Source: Micromonospora inyonensis | Lineage (GTDB): Bacteria > Actinomycetota > Actinomycetes > Mycobacteriales > Micromonosporaceae | Assembly: GCF_900091415.1 (NCBI RefSeq) | Contig: NZ_FMHU01000001.1 | Location: 310,001-374,000 of the forward strand | Direction of reading: 5' to 3' | DNA: 64,000 nucleotides | In this document: in pieces, positions 33,850 to 42,210 of the stretch | Layout of the letters: every line of letters starts with the position of its first letter | Position numbering within the stretch: position 1 is the first letter of the stretch | Position numbers and translations under genes: made by a program | Notes under the pieces: generated by a model | Told to the model about the DNA's origin: nothing | Database searches by the model: none | Seen by the model: the letters and a program-made list of their open reading frames with translations, nothing else

Positions 33850-35562
33850 TCACCGGAGTTCCTCCTCGTCGACCCGGATCACCCAGTTGGCGAACCTCTC
33901 CCCCTCGGTGCGGCTGGCGAGGTAGCGCCGGGCCACCCGTTCCACGTACCCGGGCAGTTCCTCGGCCGTGGTCTTCAGGCCGCGCAGCTTGCGGCCGAAG
34001 CCGGCGGTCTGGCCGTGGGCCATGCCGAGCCCGCCGCCCAGGTGCACCTGGAAGCCCTCGACCTGGCGGCCGTCCGGGCCGACCACGAGCTGGCCCTTCA
34101 GGCCGATGTCGGCGACCTGCGTCCGGGCGCAGGCGTTCGGGCAGCCGTTGATGTGGATGGAGATGTCCGCGTCGAACTCACGCAACCGCTCCTCCAGCCG
34201 GGCCACCAGCTCCTCGCCCCGGGCCTTGGTCTCGACGATCGCGAGCTTGCAGTACTCGATGCCGGTACAGGCCATCGTGCCGCGCCGCCACGCCGACGGC
34301 CGGGCCTCCAGACCGATGCCGCGCAACGCCGCCACCAGCGAGTCGGTCCGCTCCGGCGCGACGTCCAGCACCAGCAGCTTCTGGTACGGGGTGAGGCGCA
34401 CCCGGTCGCTGCCGTGCGCGGCGACCACGTCGGCGAGCCGGGCGAGCTGGGTGCCGGAGACCCGCCCGACGACCGGGGCCGCCCCGACGTAGTACCGCCC
34501 GTCGGCCTGCTCGTGCACCCCGACGTGGTCGATCGGGCGGGACGGCAGCTCCGGGGCCGGACCGTCCAGCAGCGCCCGGCCCAGGTACTCCTTCTCCAGC
34601 ACCTCGCGGAACTTCTCCACGCCCCAGTCGGCGACCAGGAACTTCAACCGGGCCCGGTTGCGCAACCGGCGGTAGCCGTAGTCACGGAAGATGCCCACCA
34701 CCCCGGCCCACACGTCGGGGACCTCGGCCAACGGCACCCACGCCCCGAGCCGCTTGGCGAGCATGGGATTGGTGGCGAGCCCGCCACCGACCCAGACGTC
34801 GAACCCGGGGCCGTGGTCGGGGTGGTCCACCCCGAGGAAGGCGATGTCGTTCGCCTCGTACGGGGTGTCAACCAGCCAGGAGATCGAGGACTTGAACTTG
34901 CGGGGCAGGTTGGAGTACTGCTTGTCGCCGACGTACCGCCGGACGATCTCGTCGATCGCCGGGGTCGGGTCGACCAGTTCGTCCCTCGCCACGCCGGCGA
35001 CCGGACTGCCGAGCACGATCCGGGGGCAGTCCCCGCACGCCTCGGTGGTCTGGAGGCCGACCGACTCCAGCCGCCGCCAGATCTCCGGCATGTCCTCGAC
35101 CCGGATCCAGTGGTACTGGATGTTCTGCCGGTCGGTGATGTCGGCGGTGTCCCGGGCGAACTCCCGGGAGATGTCGGCGACCACCCGCAGCTGCGCCAGG
35201 CTGAGCTGCCCACCGTCGACCCGCACCCGGAGCATGAAGAACTCGTCCTCCAGCTCGTGCGGCTCCAGCACGGCGGTCCGCCCACCGTCGATCCCGGCCT
35301 TGCGCTGGGTGTAGAGGCCCCACCAGCGGAACCGGCCACGCAGGTCCTGCGGGTCGATCGAGGCGAAGCCCCCGTGCGCGTAGATGTTCTCGATCCGGGC
35401 GCGGACGTTGAGCGGGTCGTCGTCCTTCTTCATCCGCTCGTTCGGGTTGAGCGGCTCCCGGTGCCCGAGCGCCCACTGCCCCTCACCCCGGGGTCGGCGG
35501 GGGGCCCGGGCGGCGGTCGCCACCGGGCGCTCGGGCCGGTCCGGGGTGCTGTTGACGGCCAT
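33850..35562 (-). CDS. sirA: Ferredoxin-dependent sulfite reductase (NirA/SirA type)
   Basis: 570 residues with two ferredoxin-like (NIR_SIR) and two siroheme/4Fe-4S halves. RFRWWGLYTQRK carries the Tyr and TEACGDCPR the Cys that form a Tyr-Cys link in the M. tuberculosis enzyme; cluster-binding cysteines are in MACTGIEYCKLA and HINGCPNACAR. It reduces sulfite to sulfide with six electrons from ferredoxin. GGAGGA precedes the ATG. First structural gene of the operon; a 28-residue Cys leader peptide and a hairpin lie upstream. Confidence 0.93.
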   Translation of the reverse strand: MAVNSTPDRPERPVATAARAPRRPRGEGQWALGHREPLNPNERMKKDDDPLNVRARIENIYAHGGFASIDPQDLRGRFRWWGLYTQRKAGIDGGRTAVLEPHELEDEFFMLRVRVDGGQLSLAQLRVVADISREFARDTADITDRQNIQYHWIRVEDMPEIWRRLESVGLQTTEACGDCPRIVLGSPVAGVARDELVDPTPAIDEIVRRYVGDKQYSNLPRKFKSSISWLVDTPYEANDIAFLGVDHPDHGPGFDVWVGGGLATNPMLAKRLGAWVPLAEVPDVWAGVVGIFRDYGYRRLRNRARLKFLVADWGVEKFREVLEKEYLGRALLDGPAPELPSRPIDHVGVHEQADGRYYVGAAPVVGRVSGTQLARLADVVAAHGSDRVRLTPYQKLLVLDVAPERTDSLVAALRGIGLEARPSAWRRGTMACTGIEYCKLAIVETKARGEELVARLEERLREFDADISIHINGCPNACARTQVADIGLKGQLVVGPDGRQVEGFQVHLGGGLGMAHGQTAGFGRKLRGLKTTAEELPGYVERVARRYLASRTEGERFANWVIRVDEEELR

Positions 35563-35673
35563 CGCGGCGTCCTCCGTTGTCTGGTGATCGCGTCGGTGCG
35601 AGCGCGGGACGCGCCGGCCAGCCCGGAATACCGGGCGAAGAGACAACGGTGTCGGGGAGCCGGCGCGGATGCG

Positions 35674-35697
35674 CGCCCGAGACGAATGAGTCGGGCG
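35674..35697 (-). promoter_or_regulatory. Hairpin just after the Cys leader peptide, possible attenuator
   Basis: CGCCCGA (35674-35680) pairs with TCGGGCG (35691-35697) around a 10-nt loop, ending 3 nt from the leader peptide stop codon. A second small stem, GCCCGG with CCGGGC around AATA, lies at 35621-35636. Ribosome stalling on the leader could decide which structure forms; this mechanism is inference. Confidence 0.4.
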
Positions 35698-35700
35698 TCG

Positions 35701-35787
35701 TCAGTGGGCCGGACAGATGGCACTGCGGACGCGACCGTAGTCGACGTGGCGGCGGGCCACGAAGCGGCGCTCGACAGCGGCGGTCAT
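35701..35787 (-). CDS. Cysteine-type leader peptide of the sulfur operon
   Basis: 28 residues with the pattern VARRHVDYGRVRSAICPAH. Short actinobacterial leader peptides upstream of sulfur genes share RRHVDL-R-SA-C near the C-terminus, which fits very closely here, with Cys25 three residues from the end. It starts at ATG 35787, 138 nt upstream of the sulfite reductase gene on the same strand. It may sense cysteine by translation attenuation. Too short for most gene finders; overlaps the start of the divergent membrane glycosyltransferase by 2 nt if that gene begins at 35786. Confidence 0.75.
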   Translation of the reverse strand: MTAAVERRFVARRHVDYGRVRSAICPAH

Positions 35788-37501
35788 GTCGCCCATGCTG
35801 CCACACCCGCGAGAACCCGGCCAAGGTCCCGGTGCGCCATCCCACATCACGGGCGACCTCGGAACACGCGCCTGCGAACCGGGCCGAACCGATCGACCTG
35901 TCCCGATCACCCCGTCGGCGGCTACCGACGCGTGCGACGCTTCGGGGGTGGTCGGCGGATCCGACGTACCAGGCGGCTGGCGGGACCGGGTCCGACGCGC
36001 CGGCCGCCCGGTCTGGCTCTGGCCGACTCTGCTGACCCTCGCCATCGCCTCCGCCGGACTCGGCCGGGCCCAACCCTGGCGGGACGAGCTGGCCACCTGG
36101 AGCGCCGCCACCCGTCCGCTGCCCGACCTGGCCCGGATGGCGGCCAGCGTCGACGCCACCCTCGCCCCGTACTACCTGCTCGCGCATGGCCAGGTGGCGC
36201 TTCTCGGCGACTCGGTGACAGCGCTGCGGGTCCCGTCCGTGCTGGCCATGGGCGGGGCGGCCGCCCTCACCGCCGTCCTCGGGGAGCGCCTGTTCGGCGT
36301 CCGGGCCGGCCGGTGGGGCGGGCTGCTCTTCGCGGTGCTGCCAAGCACCTCCCGGTACGGGCAGGAGGCCCGGCCGTACGCGCTGGCCACCCTGCTCGCG
36401 GTGGCCGCGACGGTGCTGCTGGTGGCGGCGACGCAGCGGCCGGGCCGGGGCCGGTGGGTCGCGTACGCCGGGGTGGTGGCCGCCCTCGGCCTGGCGCACC
36501 TGGTCGCGCTGACCCTGCTCGCGGCGCACGCCCTGGCGGTGCGGGGCACGGTCCGCCGCTGGCTGCTCGCCGTGGTGCCGGCGACCGCCGTGGCGATCCC
36601 GCTGGTGCTGCTCGCCCGGCGGCAGCAGTCCCGCCAGTTGAGCTGGGTGGATCCGGCCCGCCTCGGCGACCTGGCCGGACTGCCCGGCTCGCTCACCGCC
36701 AGCGCCGTGGTGGGTGGCATGCTGGTCGGACTGGCCGTGGTCGGCGCCGCCCGGCCGGCCGGCGACGCTCCGTCCGGGGCCGACGCCCTCCGAGCGCTCG
36801 GGGGCGCCCCGGCCGACACCGACGCCCCCCGGCCGGCGGCCGACGATGGGACGGTGGGACGGGCGATGGCCGACCGGCGGTGGGGCTGGCTCATGCTGGC
36901 GGCGGTGGCCGTCCCGGCCGCACTGCTCTTCGCCGCCGGGCTGGTGACCGCCGTCTGGGTGCCGCGCTACCTCGTCTTCACCACGCCGTTCCTCTGCCTG
37001 CCCGCCGGAGCGCTGCTCGCCTCGGTGCGCCTGGGGCCCGCCCTGGCGGTGGTCGGCCTGACCGCCGTCCTCGGCGCACCCGCCCAGCTCGACCTGCGGC
37101 GTACCCACGACTGGCCCCGCTCCGCCCAGGTCGACTACCGGGCGGCGGCCCGGATCGTCGCCGCCGGGCAGCGCCCCGGCGACGGGGTCGTCTACGGCTC
37201 CCGCGACGGCTTCCTCTTCCTCGACCTCGGCCTGGCGTACCACCTGGGCGACGAGCGTCCCCGCGACGTGCTGGCGGTACGCGACCCGCGCCGGGCCGGT
37301 GACCTGCGTGCCGCCGAGTGCGCGCGACCGGCCCGCTGCCTGGCCGGGGTGGACCGGGTGTGGCTGGTGGTGGCCGGCCACCGGGCCGATCCGGTGGCCG
37401 CGCTGCCGGCGGCGAAGCGGGAGGCGCTCGACGGCTTCGCCACCACCAGCCGCGCGACGGCGCCGGGCATCACCGTCGCTCTGCTCACCCGGCCGGGCTG
37501 A
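35786..37501 (+). CDS. GT39/ArnT-like membrane glycosyltransferase
   Basis: Up to 571 residues. After a polar N-terminus come about ten membrane helices; the first outer loop has the acidic pair of polyprenyl-phosphate-sugar-dependent transferases (QPWRDELATWSAATR), followed later by STSRYGQEARPYAL, which is typical of the family. A periplasmic C-terminal part (QVDYRAAARIV...) follows the last helix. It would move a sugar from a lipid carrier to an extracytoplasmic acceptor. The start is uncertain: ATG 35786 or 35795, or GTG 35948, the last fitting the family length better. Its 3' end lies inside a long palindrome. Confidence 0.75.
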   Translation: MSPMLPHPREPGQGPGAPSHITGDLGTRACEPGRTDRPVPITPSAATDACDASGVVGGSDVPGGWRDRVRRAGRPVWLWPTLLTLAIASAGLGRAQPWRDELATWSAATRPLPDLARMAASVDATLAPYYLLAHGQVALLGDSVTALRVPSVLAMGGAAALTAVLGERLFGVRAGRWGGLLFAVLPSTSRYGQEARPYALATLLAVAATVLLVAATQRPGRGRWVAYAGVVAALGLAHLVALTLLAAHALAVRGTVRRWLLAVVPATAVAIPLVLLARRQQSRQLSWVDPARLGDLAGLPGSLTASAVVGGMLVGLAVVGAARPAGDAPSGADALRALGGAPADTDAPRPAADDGTVGRAMADRRWGWLMLAAVAVPAALLFAAGLVTAVWVPRYLVFTTPFLCLPAGALLASVRLGPALAVVGLTAVLGAPAQLDLRRTHDWPRSAQVDYRAAARIVAAGQRPGDGVVYGSRDGFLFLDLGLAYHLGDERPRDVLAVRDPRRAGDLRAAECARPARCLAGVDRVWLVVAGHRADPVAALPAAKREALDGFATTSRATAPGITVALLTRPG

Positions 37502-37568
37502 GGTGGATGCAGGGGACCCCTGCTACTCAAAAAGCGGTAGGAAGGGTCCCCTGCATCCACCTCAGCCC
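37495..37568. repeat. Long palindrome, copy A: perfect 25-bp stem with 24-nt loop
   Basis: Arms 37495-37519 and 37544-37568 are perfectly complementary; the loop 37520-37543 contains TCAAAAAGCGGTAGG. It spans the stop codon of the membrane glycosyltransferase and ends 9 nt before the stop of the convergent kinase gene. A second copy with the same loop length and the GCGGTAG loop motif is at 52801-52877. It probably acts as a bidirectional terminator; its repetition suggests a dispersed family. Confidence 0.85.
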
Positions 37569-37577
37569 GCAACCAGC

Positions 37578-39110
37578 TCAGCGGGGGCGGGGCGCGGCGA
37601 GCGGAACGACCAGCACCGCCTCGGTGCCGCCACCGACGCGGTTACGCAGCTCGATGCTGCCGCGCAACTCCCCGGTGGCCAGGGCCCGGACGATCTGGAG
37701 GCCCAGGTTGCCGCCGCGTTCGGCGTCGAAGTCGACGGGCAGCCCCCGACCGTTGTCGTCGACGGTGACGTGCAGTTGCTTGCGGAAGCGGTGCGCGGAG
37801 ACCACCACCTCCGCCCCGGCGGACACGGTGCCCGGCTCGGGGGCGGAGTCGCTGGGCGGAAAGCCGTGCTCCACGGCGTTGAGCAACAGTTCGTTGAGGA
37901 CCATCACCAGCGAGGTGGCGATCTCGGCGGGCAGGACGCCGAAACTGCCCTCCCGGCGCATCCGCACCGGGGTGTCGGTGGCGGCGACCTCGGCCGCCGC
38001 GCGGGCCACCCGGTCGACGATCCCGTCGAACTCGACCGCCTCGTCGCTGGACATGGAGAGGGTCTCGTGGACCAGCGCGATCGAGGCGACCCGGCGTACC
38101 GATTCCTCCAGCGCGGCCCGGGCGGCGGGGATACCGACCCGGCGGGCCTGGAGCCGCAGCAGCGCCGCCACGGTCTGGAGGTTGTTCTTCACCCGGTGGT
38201 GGATCTCCCGGATGGTGGCGTCCTTGGTGATCAGCGCCCGGTCGCGGCGACGGACCTCGGTGATGTCCCGGACCAGCACCAGCGCGCCGATCGGCACGCC
38301 GGCCGGCATCAGCGGCAGCGCCCGGGTGAGCATGGTCGCCCCCCGGGCGTCGATCTCGCGGCGGGGCGGGGCCTCGCCCCGGAGCGCGGCGAGGATGCCG
38401 TTGGCCGCGTCGGTGCCCTCCAGCGGGTCGGTGGCGAGCCGGCGGTGCAGCACCGCCAGGTCCTCACCGACCAGGTGGGAGGCGAACCCGAGCCGCCGGT
38501 ACGCCGACTGGGCGTTCGGGCTGGCGTAGGTGACCTTCCCGCTGGCGTCGAGCCGGACCAGCCCGTCGCCGACCCGGGGCGCGGAGGTGGTCTCGCCCGG
38601 ATGGCGGGGCGGCGGGAAGGTGCCGTCGGCGAGCATCTGGGCCAGGTCGTCGGCGGTGGTCAGGTAGTTCAGTTCCAGCTGGCTGGGCGTGCGGGCGGTG
38701 GAGAGGTTGGTGTCCCGCCCCACCACGGCGATCACCTCACCGGCCTCGCCGTCGGCGGTGCGGAGCCGCACCGGGATGGCCTCGTGCCGGGCCGGGACGT
38801 CGCCGTACCAGACCGGGTCGCCCTCCCGCCAAATCCGGCCCTGGCTGTACGCGATGGCCAGGTGGGCCACCTCCGGCCCGCCGACGATCCGTCCCACCTG
38901 GTCGTCCAGGTATGCGGTCGGGGCGGTCGTCGGGCGGACCTGGGCGACGCAGAGGAAGCTCTCGTCGCCGTCCACGGGCACCCAGAGCAGCAGGTCGGCG
39001 AAGGACAGGTCGGACAGGAGCTGCCAGTCGCCGGCGATCCGGTGCAGGTGGTCGACGTCGGCCGGACGGAGCTGGGTGTGCTCCTCGGCGAGTTCGCGCA
39101 GCGTGGACAC
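37578..39110 (-). CDS. pdtaS: PdtaS-like sensor histidine kinase
   Basis: 510 residues: N-terminal GAF-type domain (about 1-150), PAS domain (about 180-290, VRLDASGKVTYASPNAQ), HisKA_2 dimerisation helix with EIHHRVKNNLQTVAALL and HATPase with LVMVLNELLLNAVEHGF and DDNGRGLP. No membrane helix, so a cytosolic kinase. The arrangement equals PdtaS of M. tuberculosis, whose partner is the RNA-binding ANTAR regulator PdtaR; no PdtaR gene is in this window. Place between whiB1 and a TB7.3-like gene matches the mycobacterial order. GTG start with weak ribosome-binding site. Confidence 0.9.
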   Translation of the reverse strand: MSTLRELAEEHTQLRPADVDHLHRIAGDWQLLSDLSFADLLLWVPVDGDESFLCVAQVRPTTAPTAYLDDQVGRIVGGPEVAHLAIAYSQGRIWREGDPVWYGDVPARHEAIPVRLRTADGEAGEVIAVVGRDTNLSTARTPSQLELNYLTTADDLAQMLADGTFPPPRHPGETTSAPRVGDGLVRLDASGKVTYASPNAQSAYRRLGFASHLVGEDLAVLHRRLATDPLEGTDAANGILAALRGEAPPRREIDARGATMLTRALPLMPAGVPIGALVLVRDITEVRRRDRALITKDATIREIHHRVKNNLQTVAALLRLQARRVGIPAARAALEESVRRVASIALVHETLSMSSDEAVEFDGIVDRVARAAAEVAATDTPVRMRREGSFGVLPAEIATSLVMVLNELLLNAVEHGFPPSDSAPEPGTVSAGAEVVVSAHRFRKQLHVTVDDNGRGLPVDFDAERGGNLGLQIVRALATGELRGSIELRNRVGGGTEAVLVVPLAAPRPR

Positions 39111-39171
39111 CTGGACAGCCTGCCACGCCGGATCTCACCCCGCCCGGTCGGCCACCGCACGGGCGGCACGG

Positions 39172-40203
39172 TCACATGGTCGAGGTGACCTTCTTCAATC
39201 CGCGCGGGGCGTCCGGGTCCTCGCCCCGGGCGAGCGCCAGGCTGAGCGCCAGCCGCTGCAACGGCAGGATGTCGAGCAGTGGCGCGTACCGCTCGTCGAC
39301 GTCGGGGACGGCCATCCGGGTGGCTCCCTCGACGTCCGCGGAGCCGACCACGACCACGTCGGCACGGCGTTCGCCGAGCCGGGGCAGCACCTCGCGCATC
39401 GAGCGCCCGCCGAGACCGGAGCCGACCACGGCCAGCACCGGCACGTCCGGGTCGGTCATCGCGAGCGGGCCGTGCAGCAGGTCCGCCCCGGAGAAGGCGA
39501 GCGCCGGCAGGTAGGACGTCTCCATCAGCTTCAGCGCCGCCTCCCGCGCCGTCGGGTAGGCGTACCCGCGACCGGTGGTGACCAGGCGCGCGGCGAACCG
39601 GTAACGGGCGGCGAGCTGGGTCGGCGTGGGGTCGGCGAGAGTGCGCGCGGCGAGGTCCGGAAGGGCGTCGAGCGCGGCGCGCTCGACGGCCGGCAGGCTG
39701 CCGTCGCCGTTGCGGATGCCCTCGACCAGCAGCAGCAGGGCCAGCAGTTCGGCGGTGTACGTCTTGGTGGCGGCGACGGCCCGCTCGTGCCCGGCGGCGA
39801 TGTCGACACTCAACTCGGCGGCCCGGGCCAGCGGCGACTGCGGAGCGTTGGTGACGGCGAGGGTGAGCGCACCGCTGGCACGGGCCACCCGGATCACCTC
39901 CACCAGGTCCGGCGAGCCGCCGCTCTGGCTGACCCCGACCACGAGGGCGTCGGAGAGGTCCGGCCGGGCGCCGAAAACGGTGATCGTGCTCGGCGAGGCG
40001 AGCCCGGCGGGGATGCCGAGGCGGATCTCGGTGAGGTACGCACCGTAGAGGGCGGCGTGGTCGGAGGTGCCGCGGGCGGTGAAGACCACGTGCCGTGGCC
40101 GCCGCCGGGCGATCACCTCGGCCACCCGGGCGATCGGTCCGGCGTGTTCGGCGGAGAGCAGCCGGGCGAACCCCGCCGGCTGCTCTCCGATGTCGGTGGT
40201 CAT
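39172..40203 (-). CDS. Double-SIS-domain protein, glucosamine-6-phosphate deaminase/GlmS-isomerase-like
   Basis: 343 residues with two SIS domains: FTARGTSDHAALYGAYL and VVGVSQSGGSPDLVEV in the first, and TTGRGYAYPTAREAALKLMETSYL plus FSGADLLHGPLAM in the second. This is the isomerase half of GlmS without a glutaminase domain (NagB-II/AgaS type), so it probably deaminates or isomerises an amino-sugar phosphate. 61 nt upstream of the start of PdtaS and on the same strand, so possibly cotranscribed. Confidence 0.85.
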   Translation of the reverse strand: MTTDIGEQPAGFARLLSAEHAGPIARVAEVIARRRPRHVVFTARGTSDHAALYGAYLTEIRLGIPAGLASPSTITVFGARPDLSDALVVGVSQSGGSPDLVEVIRVARASGALTLAVTNAPQSPLARAAELSVDIAAGHERAVAATKTYTAELLALLLLVEGIRNGDGSLPAVERAALDALPDLAARTLADPTPTQLAARYRFAARLVTTGRGYAYPTAREAALKLMETSYLPALAFSGADLLHGPLAMTDPDVPVLAVVGSGLGGRSMREVLPRLGERRADVVVVGSADVEGATRMAVPDVDERYAPLLDILPLQRLALSLALARGEDPDAPRGLKKVTSTM

Positions 40204-40389
40204 GCCAGCCCCTGGACCCGTCACCGGTAACCTCCCCCTCCTGCGCGTTACCGCGCGCTTCGTGCTCAGTCTTGCATCTTTTGCCACGTCCAGGCAACGC
40301 AACGAGCATGAACGCGCAAGGGGGTCACCGAAAGCCCGTCATCCCCTACGCTGACCGCACCCGAGAACCACGCCGAGTGAAAGGGCACC

Positions 40390-42210
40390 GTGTCCGAGGG
40401 AGAGGACGACCCCCGCCTTTCCGCCGAGGGCGAGCTCGCCCTGGCCCGTCTCGCACTCGACCAGGGCGATCTGCGGCATGCCGCCGGCCACGTCGCGGGC
40501 GCGATCGCGTACGCCCCGACCATGCCCGAAGTGCACGAGACGCTGGCCCGGATCGCCGCGGTCAGCGGCGGCGGCATCGACCTCTTCCCCATCGAGCAGC
40601 ACGTCTTCGTCGGAGCGGTGGTCGCCCGCGCGCACCTGCTCGCCGCCGCCGGCCGCCCCGGTGAGGGGCTGGAACTGCTCGCCGCCGCGACCGGGCACGC
40701 CCCGCAGGCAGACTGGGCCGGGGTGCCCTGGGTCACCGCGCCCGAGCTGGCCGAACGGCTCGACCCGGAACGGGGCGCCCGGATCCTCATGCAGGTCTGC
40801 GCGGCTGTACCCGACCCGGTGCCGAGGGCCGCCCGCGCGCCGCTGCGGCCGTACCTCACCCTTGCCCGGCACGCGGTCACCGCGCACGCCGAGCACGGCC
40901 TGCTGCTGGGGGCGGCGTCCGCGCTGGCCCGGCGGGTCGGCGAGGCCGAGCTGGCGATCCGCTGGGCCGCCCGGGGCGTCCGCGCGCAGCCGTCCAAACT
41001 CGGCGAGGTGTGGCTCGGGTACGCGTACCGCAGCGCCGGCCGTACCCGGGAGGCGCTCGCCGCGCTCGGCCGCGCCGTCGAACACGACCCCGACGACCTC
41101 GCGGTCTACGCCGACATCGCCGGCACCCTGGCCGACAACGGTCGCCTGGACGAGGCCCTGACCTGGGTCGACCGGGCGTTGGCCCGCGATCCGACCTTCG
41201 ACTGCGCGGTGCACACCGCCCACCGGCTACGGCACCAGCGGGACGGGCGGGTCGGCCACCTGGTGGCACTCGCCGACTTCATCCGGGACCACCCCGACGA
41301 CTCCCACGAGCACGGCGACCTCGCCGAGTGCTGCCGGGGGCGACCGTGGCTCGGCCAGCTCACCCCGGCCGGCGGGCCGGCGGTGGAGGCGTTGCGCCAG
41401 CTCACCGCCACCGAACGGGTCAGCGGCGGGCCGCCCCTGCGGTTGCCCGCCCCGCCACCGCCGAGCGCGTTGCGGATCCTGGCCACGAGCCGTCCCGGCC
41501 TGCGGGTGGCCGCCGCCGAGGTGACCGGACCGGATCCCCGCACGCCCCGGCGGGCCGGCGTCCGGCCACTGTGGCGGTACACCGGCGACGGCGTCGTACC
41601 GCTGGTGCCGACCCCGTCAGCCGAGGCGGTGGAGCGGATCCGGCAGCTCGCCCACCCGGCCTGGCCGCACCCACCGGCGGCGTACGACGCGGCGGTCGGA
41701 CTGGCCACGTTGGACGGTGCTGATCTGATCGCCCTGCTGGCGCATCCACCGGCCGCCCCGGCCACCGCGCTCGGCATGGTGCTCGGTCAGGACCCGTCGC
41801 TCTGGGTACGGTGCGTGCAGGTCTGGGCCTGCCTGGGGCTGCTGCACCACCGCACCGACGAGCCGTGGGCCGGCTCGACCCGTCGCCGGATACTGCTCGA
41901 CCTGGTCTGGGGCGTGGAGGACTGGACCACCGAGGCCGCCCTCTTCGCGCTGGTCACCGCCGCCTGGGTGGATCCGACGGTCCGCCCCGACGTGGCCCAG
42001 ATGATGGCCACGCGACTCGCCGACGCGATCGCGGTGGGCCGGGAGCGTCCGGTGCCGATCCTCGGCTCCCTGGCCCATCTGGCACTCGTCACACCCGACC
42101 TGGACGAGGCGAGCACCCTGCTGGCCGCCCGGGTGGTCGGCGAGCCGCCGGCCGGGAACCCGCTGCGCCGGCTCTGGCGCCGGTTAGCGGGCCGCTTCCG
42201 CCGGCGCTGA
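40390..42210 (+). CDS. TPR-repeat protein, about 606 residues, function unknown
   Basis: Large soluble protein. Residues 20-60, 75-110 and especially about 195-275 form tetratricopeptide pairs (LGYAYRSAGRTREALAALGRAVEHDPDDL and the following ADNGRLDEALTWVDRALARDP are the clearest, each given here in part by sense only). The C-terminal 250 residues are alpha-helical and unfamiliar. GTG start with AAAGGG upstream. It is divergent from the SIS gene and overlaps the 3' end of the exporter gene by 27 nt on the opposite strand. A protein-interaction scaffold is likely; partners unknown. Confidence 0.7.
   Translation: MSEGEDDPRLSAEGELALARLALDQGDLRHAAGHVAGAIAYAPTMPEVHETLARIAAVSGGGIDLFPIEQHVFVGAVVARAHLLAAAGRPGEGLELLAAATGHAPQADWAGVPWVTAPELAERLDPERGARILMQVCAAVPDPVPRAARAPLRPYLTLARHAVTAHAEHGLLLGAASALARRVGEAELAIRWAARGVRAQPSKLGEVWLGYAYRSAGRTREALAALGRAVEHDPDDLAVYADIAGTLADNGRLDEALTWVDRALARDPTFDCAVHTAHRLRHQRDGRVGHLVALADFIRDHPDDSHEHGDLAECCRGRPWLGQLTPAGGPAVEALRQLTATERVSGGPPLRLPAPPPPSALRILATSRPGLRVAAAEVTGPDPRTPRRAGVRPLWRYTGDGVVPLVPTPSAEAVERIRQLAHPAWPHPPAAYDAAVGLATLDGADLIALLAHPPAAPATALGMVLGQDPSLWVRCVQVWACLGLLHHRTDEPWAGSTRRRILLDLVWGVEDWTTEAALFALVTAAWVDPTVRPDVAQMMATRLADAIAVGRERPVPILGSLAHLALVTPDLDEASTLLAARVVGEPPAGNPLRRLWRRLAGRFRRR

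Noticed and set aside
32164..37302. 1712-codon open frame on the plus strand across the sulfur operon
   Set aside because: Pro/Arg-rich shadow of five real genes on the minus strand; no domain, no ribosome-binding site.
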